From the NCBI GenBank assembly GCA_010015655.1, contig ML976657.1, positions 1,975,252 through 2,039,251 on the forward strand: 64,000 bases of DNA. Direction: 5' to 3'. Position numbers and translations under genes: made by a program. This document shows, piece by piece, positions 55,684-64,000 of the stretch. Under the pieces are notes generated by a model. That model saw only the letters and a program-made list of their open reading frames with translations. It did no database searches and had not been told where the DNA came from. This DNA comes from Bimuria novae-zelandiae CBS 107.79 (lineage: Eukaryota; Ascomycota; Dothideomycetes; Pleosporales; Didymosphaeriaceae). The stretch's first letter is position 1. The number at the start of each line of letters is the position of its first letter.

Positions 55684-57560
55684 CTACTTCGGGAAGGACA
55701 TTCTGGTTTCCAAAACCATGTGTGCTAGATCCAGGACCTTGGTCTGCACATCGAGGAGCTTAAGGAACGGCACTTCGCACTTGTATGTGCTGACAAGCCA
55801 ATTCCTCAGCTCTGCTGCGATCAAGCTATCAACGCCATGCTCAGAGACGCTTGATGTTTCCCCATCTTTGATGTCTTCCACTGGGATGAACAACATATCC
55901 GCTACGCGAACAATGATTGTGTCTGTGACCAAACGAAGGGCTTCCTCCGACCGATATTCTTGAAGAACGAGTCAACTTCTTCCGCGGAAGCACCCGGCTG
56001 AGGGCGTGAGCCTCGACTGGCCCCGGACTCGTTGTTCTCGGTGATATTGAATATTGCCCGACGGACGTGTGAGAACCGTGCGTCAAAATATGTCACGGTT
56101 TGGAGTCTCCCTTTCCCCACTTGTAGTGGCGCCTCACCTGTGTTGAGATGCGACTACCCATCCCGCACTAGCGCTGTTTACAGCCACTCATGTATACCTA
56201 CTGTTCGTAGCTTCACCCAATACAACAACAAGTACAATTCTCAATTTCTTCCATATGCGTATGGATCACTAGCTCTCACAAAATACCATCTGGGACGTTA
56301 CGCCCCTTGGCTGCTGGCCCTCTCCGTGTCCAGAATTCTGCATGGCTCCAGACAAGTAATAAGATTCGTGCTAGGAGGGTCCGACAAGTAGGCAGCCTCA
56401 ATGATGCGAAGAAAATCGTGTTCCCCAGTACCGTAAAGGTTGATACGAGTCATCGCTTGGGGGGAAGAAGTCGCATTCCCCGAATCACTTATCTCTGTAA
56501 CAAGACCTAGCGCACTCGCGCAAGCAGGTAAGCCTAGACGGTTTCGATATTGTGCGAAGGCGTCTTGAAAATTGTTTGCAGCGCTGTAGGCCACTTGAGT
56601 CATATGTCCGACGTGGTTTGATATGGAAGTCGTCATGATGAAGAAGTCCAAGGGCAAATGGAGCGTAGCTTCGTGGAGGTTGACTGTGCCGGTGCACTTC
56701 GCGTAGAGGACACGAGACCATTCTTCAAAGGTGAGACTGGTAAAGACTCTATCCTGCATTTGGTCAATCATCGATCGAGCTTAGATAAACTTTATACGTA
56801 CTACTAGGACCATAGCAGCATGAATGATACCCTTGATCTTGCGTTCAGTCGACAATTAAGACAGTCTCGGACAAGTGCTGCTTCGCACCGATGTCGCATT
56901 TGAACATCTGAATCTCTACACCTTACAGTGCTGCATGCTCTATGAAAGCTGTCTTTACCGAAGTGTTGGTCCCGGATCTCGAGATGACAGCTATGTGTCT
57001 GGCGCCACGACCAGCCATCCACGTGATTAGACTTCGGCCGAGACCACCAAGCCCTCCTACTAAGATGTACGTTGCGTTGCAGTCAAATGAGCCTTGACGT
57101 GCGGGTACAACAGTCTAGAATGTCAGCAATAGCTTTCAGTGGTAGAGCCCTGTATCTACTCACTTTGACAACGGACTGGCCTCTGTCGTACTGCATAGCG
57201 ATTTTCCCGATATGGGCACCCTTGGAGAAATACAGCAAAGCTTTATCGAGGTCCGACACGTCGAAAACCTTAGTGATGAGAGGTTGAATGCGACCCTGTA
57301 GGAGCATGTCGCTGACGATCTTCACCAACCTGTTTCGGGGGTCGTTGGCGGACGAATTTGGTCCAAGCAATTTCACTTGCTGTGCACAAAGGTCGGGCTG
57401 TTTATCCATGATCACGTTGAGATCAAAGGATGAAAATGTAGCATTCTTCCGGAATGCTTCCAGGTGCAAGAGACCAAAGTTCTGGACGTCCACTCTCCCA
57501 CGTAAACCAATCGTCATCCAGGCGCAAGTCTGGTCATACTCGCCTGCAAGATCACCCCTG
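55684..57560 (-). pseudogene. Highly reducing polyketide synthase, C-terminal fragment (ER-KR-ACP)
   Basis: Minus strand from 57560: an enoylreductase segment (GRVDVQNFGLLHLEAFRKNA, VFDVSDLDKALLYFSKGAHI, GKIAMQY); a ketoreductase with NADPH motif [15 protein letters not shown] near 57030-57065; then YAKCTGTVNLHEATL, LDFFIMTTSISNHVG and AYSAANNFQDAFAQYRNRLG. The fragment ends with an acyl carrier domain at 55684-55932 carrying the phosphopantetheine-serine motif HGVDSLIAAELRNW. The frame shifts at least between ER and KR, within the KR (stops near 56820 and 56940), and between KR and ACP (about 55930). KS, AT, DH and most upstream domains are absent, so no product can be made. Normal enzymes of this kind have about 2300-2500 residues. 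Confidence 0.88.
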
Positions 57561-58432
57561 AACCTGTGTTGAGGACAACATCAAATGATGTTCCGGGGGA
57601 AAATGATTCCTGGCGTGCGGAAGTTGACCTTCGAAGGTAACAGTGTTTGCAGGGCCAAGTTTTGTAGAAGGAAATCTATATATTCCGCTAGTAGTGCTGA
57701 CACGAGAAAGTTTGCATCTTTCGGGTAATTTTAACCAGGTTTTGATCCCGGCTCGAGCGTCGTAGGGTCATCGGATATTCGTGGATTTTGTGGAGCGTTG
57801 CTCCTTCCAAGCTTGCAAACACTTATGCTTGTGCTCGATGGTATCTTAGACTAGCCACGCCACTGCTGACGTTGATCGTCAGGTCATCCCGGTGTCCTAT
57901 TGGTCGAGTTGATTTCCCAACCGCGTTATCTTGGTACCGCAAAATCCCATCCGCTAGGCTCATGGTGTTGTGAGCGGTGTTTGGTCGAACTTGTGAAGCG
58001 TCTTACTTGCAAGGTTGAGGTGAGGCGTTGTCAAGATATTGATATGTTTATGTTTGTGAGATATTTATAGCTGGACTGCTTGAAGACGCTGTGAGAGTAG
58101 ATTGTGCGCGAGAGAGATATTGATTACGCGATGGTTCGAATTAAAGATAAGCAGATTAACGTACACCCAACTAATTCCACAATTAGACTGCAGTCTTGGG
58201 AAACCTCACCAGCCATCCAGCAGCCATTCTGCGACAGTCAAGGTCTTTTTACATACCTACTCTAGTGAAAGTGACACCAGTTGAGATATGGGCGTTTCTG
58301 CACATTCTCGCTTGATAAGGTCGATTGTTTCCGTCCAGAGCCTTTTCTGTGCCTGCTGGCCAGCCGGCGAGGTAGAGAAACGACATGGCCTCAAAGACAG
58401 TCAGCTCTATTGCAATACACCAATCAGTCTTC
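57561..58432. other. Unassigned sequence between PKS and dehydrogenase relics
   Basis: Minus-strand FDVVLNTGSGVILQASMTRL at about 57500-57590 may extend the ER domain of the PKS fragment. Beyond that, open frames at 57788-57973 (plus) and 58249-58500 (minus) have no recognisable family. Composition is host-like. Confidence 0.35.
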
Positions 58433-59375
58433 TTACGCTGCCTTTCTCTGTTCGCTGATATATGCTCCGTGGACGGCTGCGTCCCCTTGAGTAGCTGCAT
58501 TCGCTAGACAGTGTCCACCTTGAGTGCTTGTCCACGCGAAGATCTTCAAAAACATTTTCATTGCTCCTGATGCGTCGTTCCGGTGTAGAGAGCTAGCACA
58601 TAGTCCCGGATTTACTGAGTTGATGATAACATCATTGCTATCAGCCCGAGAAGCCAGCTCTGTCATCCAGAGCTGGTTCATGAGCTTCGTTGTATAGTAT
58701 CGCTCCATGCCCGAGGGAAAGAATGATTGCTCATCCAGCTTCAAAAGAATGCCGGGTGCACGGTGTTCCTTGAACGAACGCCAAAACTGTCCCTCAGAGC
58801 CAACTATCGTGAGCCTTGAGGGCGCTTTGGTATTTCGCGCTGAAATTTGTAGCTTGGGAAGCAAAAGCAGCGATAGTAAAGACGTTCCAAGGTGGTTGAC
58901 TTGAACGTTCATTTCGTGACCGGCGGGTGACGTGGTGTAACTGAGTATCTGTGTTCGTGCTGTTGTTAGCTTGGATATCCTTCTACGAAGTCTATAAATG
59001 TTGGGGCAAAGCACGATACCTTGACTCCAGCATTGAGGATAACAATGTCCAGTCGCGCGAGCGTCTCCACCCGATGAGCAAACGCCACAATGCTATTCAT
59101 ATCTTCCTGATCCACTTTCCACACGTCGATAGAACAACTGTCATTTGTAACATCTTTGAGAAGCTCCAGATTTGTTGCTTCGCCCTTGGTTTCATCGCGG
59201 ACCGCGATGACCAAGCGTGCGAGGCCGTGCGATATAAGTTCTCGCTTGCTTCCAGTCCAAGCCCTACGTTGGCGCCAGTGACAAGGGCTACTTTGTTGTC
59301 TAAACGTGTTGATGATGGAATGGGATTTGGCTTAAAGGTGAGCTGTCGGTACATAAAGCCAAGTTGTCCACCCAT
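58433..59375 (-). pseudogene. Short-chain dehydrogenase/reductase with one frameshift
   Basis: NAD(P)-dependent oxidoreductase of the SDR superfamily. Exon 1 (59020-59375) starts MGGQLGFMYRQLTF and has the cofactor motif KVALVTGANVGLGLEASE; LVIAVRDETKG and LDIVILNAGVK follow. Exon 2 (58433-58948), after a GT-AG intron (58949-59019), has VQVNHLGTSLLSLLLLPKL, the catalytic-Ser region LTIVGSEG and the active-site RYYTTKLMNQLW (Tyr and Lys present). A single-base deletion at about 59229-59236, between ASEN and HGLARLVIAV, breaks the frame; otherwise it would encode about 290 residues, typical of the family. A sequencing error is possible but the neighbours are also broken. Confidence 0.82.
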
Positions 59376-59579
59376 TGTTGCAATAGTAGTGTCGAGTAGA
59401 ACAAGATTACCCAACAGTAAGAAAACCCACTGGGACAGATTACTGCCATGTAGGAAGTTGGCCTGCCTTTACGCGATCTTAATCATATTGGTCGGCTACG
59501 CTCCACCATCGGCAGGACGTTATGCCGCAGCCCCTTGCAAAAGCGATGCATGGCTATTGTGTTGGGCGAACGGGTGAAT

Positions 59580-60590
59580 TCAAGCGCCGACATTAAGCGA
59601 CTGCGCTGAACGTCGCAGCTTAGCGCTTACATTACCAAAGGTAGCCTGCATCAGATGAGCCATGACGAAGTCCCGCTTATTGCCGCTGTAGATAATGGAG
59701 CCGCCCCAAACTTGGCCCATGGGGACGGTCCTGAAAGTTGGGTGGGTTACAATACCTAAGAGGGTCAGATTAGTCGATTCTCGCATCTCTAGAAGCGTAC
59801 CATAGTTGCTACCGCCGCCTCGAAACGCCCAAAAAAGATCAGGATTGGAAGACTCAGACACGACAACTTTCGTCCCGTTCACAGGCACAACATCGAGTGC
59901 AATTACAATTGATGATACGAGGCCAAACTCATTTGAGAGATGGGAGAGGCCACCTACAGCCCAAGTTCAGCAAACCTAAGTTGCGCATGTACATGTTAGA
60001 TTGGACAACTGACCTCCACCGAGTAACCTGAATCCAACAGTAGGAGATCTGCCACCAACTATGAGTCGTTTTGAGGGCTCCAGGAATTCGTATATCTCTC
60101 CCCAACGGTTTCCTGAGCCCGATCGAACCTCGGATTTGTTTGCGTCGAAGGTCAGTTCCTTGATGTCACGCATAGAGATTAGAACTCCATCATTGACATT
60201 TGCCCATTCCGAAAGGGGAGAGTGGCCTCCACTGCGAACGGCAAATAGGTCGGTCGAGTTACGAAGTAACTGAACCACAGCAGCCACATCATCGCTATCC
60301 CTTGGAAAGAATATGCAGGATGGAGACTTACACGCTACTTGCGACCTTTGACAGCATGTTAGATACGCGACTTCACATCTTTACGCATGGAGAACTCACC
60401 AATGAGCGGTTCGCTGACTTGTGTAACCTGCATCGCCAGGTAACAGGGTTTGGCTCCTGTACTTATCGACGAGAGTGCAACACGTTTCCCCACGCTGTAC
60501 CAAGATATCACCCATTGAACTGGGATGAGCGTAGCTTACGAGAATACTGAGAATGCTAACAAAAGCCGAATGCTGGCTGAAGAAGACCAT
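59580..60590 (-). pseudogene. FAD-linked oxidoreductase (berberine-bridge-enzyme type), C-terminally truncated
   Basis: Exons 60400-60590, 60014-60345, 59801-59953 and 59580-59755 join in frame through three GT-AG introns to 283 residues. The N-terminus looks like a signal peptide (SAFVSILSILVSYAHPS). The FAD_binding_4 domain shows ACIFFPRDSDDVAAVV-like sequence (reading SCIFFPRDSDDVAAVVQLL), VRSGGHS, GSGNRWGEIYEFL, VGGR, LSHLSNEFGLVSS, NPDLFWAFRGGGSNYGIVTH and FRTVPMGQVWGGSIIYSGNK. The frame then ends at 59580, about 200 residues short of the normal 470-500, and no continuation is found before the dehydrogenase relic. The substrate is unknown. Such enzymes often oxidise cluster metabolites. 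Confidence 0.85.
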
Positions 60591-61067
60591 TTTGAAGTTT
60601 GCGAATCAGGATGCTGATGAGACCTGCAGTTAGATTAAACACTAATATTTATATGTATACGATATACCTATGGCTCAACTGCTCTTCTTGACGAAGCTAG
60701 ACTCCTCGCACACACGGACTCAACTGCTTGCGCCCCCAAATTGCTGAGACTTGTCCCGTGAACTTCATCTAAGATAATCCACAATAGGTTTGCATTCCCG
60801 CAAAATTTGCGAGTGAAGGGCGAGGCGGGGTTCGGCCTTGATACCGGAAAAGGCGCTGAGACGCCAGACACCACTCGAGAGAGATTCTCCGGAGCCGCGT
60901 GATCCGTATACTCAGCCACTTTGCCTGCCACGCTTAGTGAAGGCTGAACTAGCCGGGTGCACACACCATAACTTCTCGGGAGAATTGATAACTCCAAGGT
61001 TTATACAGCCTTCTTCCACACTCGCTCTGTGACTGCCTGATAAACAGACTGTCCAGATTAACCCAAT
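60591..61067. promoter_or_regulatory. Divergent region between FAD oxidoreductase and P450 relics
   Basis: The two genes are transcribed away from each other here, so their promoters should lie within it. A 109-codon minus-strand frame (60668-60997) has no recognisable features. Confidence 0.4.
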
Positions 61068-62591
61068 ATGTCGCTTTTTGTCACCTTTTCAGCATCCTGT
61101 GCTGTTGTTTGGCTTGCACGTGCAGTATTACGACTGTACTTCCACCCGCTGTCAACTTATCCCGGTTCTCGCATCGCGGCAATTGCACCATCCTGGTACG
61201 AATGGTACTGGAACTACTATCACAATGGGGAGCTCATTTTTGAGATCGAGAGACAACATTCTGCACTGGGACCAGTGGTCCGCATTGGTGTGAATGAACT
61301 CCATATCAATGACCCGGAAATATTCCTTGAGATGACAAAGGCTGGATCAAAGTTTACGAAGGTTTCAAAGCTTTACAGCGTCATATCCTTCCCTGGTACT
61401 TCTATTGGGTTTATAGACCCGACCGGCCATTGCATTCGACGTCAGGTCTTGACTCCGGCATTTTCACCAGCGAGGGTGAGAGAACTAGCACCTATGATTC
61501 AGAACAAGGTCAATACGCTGGTCCAAAGAATCCAAACTACAAATGCAGCGCACCCAAAAACGCCCCTGGACGTCAATGCAGCCTGAAAGGCGTTCACGTT
61601 CGACCTCATCTCCACAATCGTCCTTGGCCAGGACTTTAAATGCGTTGGGCATCCACTGTACAAGAACGAATTTGTGGAACAACTACACAAGGCATTTGAT
61701 ATGGGGTGGACTTGGACTGCGTTTCCTAATCTAACCCGGCTATCCATGATGCTTCCAGACTGGCTCTCGAAGACGGTGTTTCCTATCCCGATCTTGTTTT
61801 TTAAGGAAGTGGGTGACCCTACTTAGAACCTAACCGTGAAATTTCAAAAAGCTAATCTAACTAGCAATGCCTCGAGAAGGTTTAGGCCTATCAAAACCGG
61901 TTGCATGAATGGACACAGGACCCAGGAATGATGCGATCGGTGGTTATAGATATGCTCATGGATCCGAATCTTTCGAAAGATCACAGCGTTCTGACGCCCC
62001 AACAACTCAACGACGAGGTTATCATGTTGTTGACAGCTGGCAATGATACGACATCGAACTCGATGATTCTCGGAATATATCAAATCTGTCGCAATCCTGC
62101 AGTGTACGAGCGCCTGCAGAAGGAGCTTCTTGCACAATTTCCGCACAAATATGCCGAAATAGACTTGGAAGATTGTAAGCGACTGCCGTATCTGGTGAGT
62201 TAAGCATTCTACACACCTTGGTAGAATGCGTTCATAAGGGAGGTGCTGCGTTTCAGTAGTCCAATTCCCGGACGGCTCCCACGGATCGTCCCTTCTGAGG
62301 GGTTTCGACTATATGACAAACTGCTGCCTTCGGGTGTGCATAGATCTTTCCCACCATCGAACCATCAGATATCCAGCTCATACGTCGCAGATTGTATTAC
62401 ATACATCGGCGTATATGCTGAATCGCCACTCCGAGGTGTGGGCGAACCCGCACGTATTCGACTACCTTATGTTCGCGAACTTATTCTGCCGCTTCGACGT
62501 AGCCATCTATGATACATTAGATGTAGATATTCAATGGATAGACCTAATTCTCTCGTGTAGTAAGTTAAGAATAGACTTCCGGGATATATAA
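61068..62591 (+). pseudogene. Cytochrome P450, inactivated (two nonsense codons, haem loop deleted)
   Basis: Fungal monooxygenase of the trichodiene-oxygenase-like kind, judged from YFHPLSTYPGSRIAAIAPSW and GPVVRIGVNELHIN. It has an N-terminal membrane anchor (VTFSASCAVVWLARAVL). In-frame exons: 61068-61808, 61865-62194, 62225-62335 and 62391-62591. The I-helix AGNDTTS and the K-helix EVLR motif are present. TGA at 61584-61586 and TAG at 61883-61885 each fit one C-to-T change. After NPHVFD (ending 62462) the reading jumps to YLMFANLFCRFDVAIYDT, so about 60-70 residues, including the haem-binding Cys loop, are missing. The second intron is only 30 bp, suggesting a deletion there too. Confidence 0.87.
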
Positions 62592-63310
62592 GGCTAACTT
62601 TATGTCTGCAAAGCTTTAAGGGTAGACACCTCCGTGTGACCGTGGAAGAGAAGGTTTGTTAGTTATTATTATTAGGTGAAGGTACAAGGTCGTGTAAGAA
62701 ATTTCAGTTTAGACTTGTCTTGGTCCTCTGTGTTACCCCAGGACGAGCCATACAGTGGCCGACGGCCGACTGCATTTACTTTGTACCCGGCCGTCTGGGC
62801 CTTGGGCATACATCGTGATCTTAAGGAATCGCAATGGATATACGCTCCCCGGATGATCCCGGAGAATATACTCGAGAACGATGTGGTGATTAATATCATT
62901 CAGGCGCAAAAGAATGGGAGATCATGCAACACCGGAGCGGGCAAGTGTTGATTCATTGAAGCCTGTGAGAACCCATGAAGAGTCATCAGCCCACATATTC
63001 ACATCATCGCGGGTTTCACCAAAGATTGACTGGAACAAGGAAGAACTTCAAGGCGGCTGATGACTTTGTTGCCATTGATATACCAATCCGTGAAATATTT
63101 CTGTGACACGACCGATTCCACAGAGCTATCCTATATAAATGCGTTCTGCGTTCCTTTTCTCCCTCGTTACAACTACACACTCACTCCCCAATTCTCCCTT
63201 CAGACCTCCACACCAGACCTAGAATTCATACCACCAACACACCATTTCCTGCAGCAAGAATACCACCCTCATCGACACAGCCTCGCCAACACCACAAACC
63301 CATTCACAAA
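62592..63310. other. Unassigned region after the P450 relic
   Basis: A 91-codon plus-strand frame (62676-62951) reads HRDLKESQWIYAPRMIPENI but matches nothing I recognise. From 63100 the plus strand is very CA/CT-rich, like a fungal 5' leader, and leads to the ATG at 63311. Confidence 0.4.
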
Positions 63311-63577
63311 ATGTACACCTCAGAAGAAGAAGATAATTCCACTGCTATAAAGACTGTCACTATCGGCGTAGTTATCGTCTTCGCAGGTGTTGGGCTTACA
63401 GTTTTAGCCTCTTGGCTGTAACATAAGCGGCGTCCAAGTAACGAACGGAAGAGACAAGGGATGAAGACGATGAAGAAGATTGAAGAGGAAGCGGCAATGG
63501 CAATCAAGTTGCAAGAGTATCGCGAAAAGGAGAGTTATGGAGAGCATCGAGACCCTCGACACTTCCAACAAGCATAG
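63311..63577 (+). pseudogene. Small single-pass membrane protein gene with one internal stop
   Basis: The ATG at 63311 follows a CA-rich leader. The frame gives MYTSEEEDNSTAIKTVT, one hydrophobic segment (IGVVIVFAGVGLTVLASWL), then TAA at 63419-63421. After it the same frame stays open with a basic cytoplasmic-type tail (HKRRPSNERKRQGMKTMKK) and a charged helical stretch (IEEEAAMAIKLQEYREKESY), ending at TAG 63575-63577. Without the TAA it would be an 88-residue type-I-like membrane protein. CAA to TAA is one transition. The family is unknown. It could instead be a genuine 36-residue peptide. Confidence 0.55.
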
Positions 63578-64000
63578 AGCACAGCAAGATCGGCGGGCTC
63601 ATCGACAGTGGGCGGGAATTTCGAGGGCGGTCTGAGGCTGGTGCGAATGATGTGGTGAATGTGAAGGTAGTCGAGGGTTCACAATGCGGTTTCTTGCGGA
63701 TGTTTTGTGGTCATGAGCTGGGCTTATGTTTGAGATTGGTTCTTTGAATTATTCGTGTGGCATTGGAGTTGCTGTTGCGTTTTATAAGAGGGAGATTACG
63801 GGCATTGGAAGCATTTGCTGGTAGGTATATTTGGGTGGATTTTCCTACGCATTCTGTTACTTGCTGCGTTACATTTTGCGACAGTCACGAGAAAGGGATA
63901 TGTGAAGAGGGTTATGTCGCGCGCTTTCACGGTCCTAGGATCGAATGTGTGATGCAATTTCCTTCACGCATCGACGGTCGTGATATATGAGCCTGTTGTA
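63578..64000. other. Right end of window, no gene identified
   Basis: Host-like composition. The frame at 63757-63990 (plus) is open but shows no recognisable domain; it may be the 3' region of the preceding gene. Confidence 0.4.

Noticed and set aside
1..64000. CRISPR arrays, rRNA or tRNA genes
   Set aside because: No regularly spaced direct repeats and no recognisable rRNA or complete tRNA cloverleaf were found; the organism is a fungus.

Overview
The window looks like a filamentous ascomycete genome, most likely a dothideomycete; the class is inferred from gene style and I cannot name a species. Genes have short (about 45-135 bp) GT-AG introns and include conserved fungal genes (KAR9, PPM1, RPB5, alternative oxidase, acylphosphatase). 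They alternate with two sharply bounded AT-rich islands. In the islands almost every G:C-rich codon has decayed by transitions (TGG to TAG, CAA/CAG to TAA/TAG, Asp to Asn), the signature expected of repeat-induced point mutation (RIP). No complete transposon protein survives in them.

Layout. Positions 1-1806: the 5' half of a GMC-family alcohol oxidase gene (minus strand), followed by a coding-like relic. Positions 1807-23499: island 1, a pogo-like DNA transposon with 90-bp terminal inverted repeats and TA target duplication. It has been filled by a Ty1/Copia remnant, which itself holds a Ty3/Gypsy chromovirus (Gypsy A) and ends at a solo LTR, and by a Fot1-like transposon that holds a second chromovirus (Gypsy B). 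Positions 23500-29126: host genes for alternative oxidase, acylphosphatase and a 504-aa protein of unknown function. Positions 29127-48096: island 2, a piggyBac-like transposon (about 2.2 kb before insertions) interrupted by Gypsy C. Gypsy C is interrupted by Gypsy D in the opposite orientation, and Gypsy D holds a second Fot1-like transposon. A younger solo LTR sits inside the 3' LTR of Gypsy C. I read target-site duplications directly for every complete insertion, so the order of insertion can be stated.

Positions 48097-54917: intact conserved genes KAR9 (spindle orientation), PPM1 (PP2A leucine carboxyl methyltransferase) and RPB5 (shared RNA polymerase subunit); the last two are divergent across 209 bp. 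Positions 54918-62591: a graveyard of accessory genes: a truncated HET-domain gene, the ER-KR-ACP tail of a highly reducing polyketide synthase, a short-chain dehydrogenase with one frameshift, a C-terminally truncated FAD oxidoreductase, and a P450 with two nonsense codons and a deletion of its haem-binding loop. Together they look like the ruins of a secondary-metabolite cluster. The window ends with a small membrane-protein gene carrying one nonsense codon.

The points most worth a second look are the antisense accessory reading frames between integrase and 3' LTR in all four Gypsy elements (one with an exact Zn2Cys6 cysteine spacing), the readable nesting order of both islands, the iterated motifs in the Fot1-like inverted repeats, and the decayed biosynthetic cluster.
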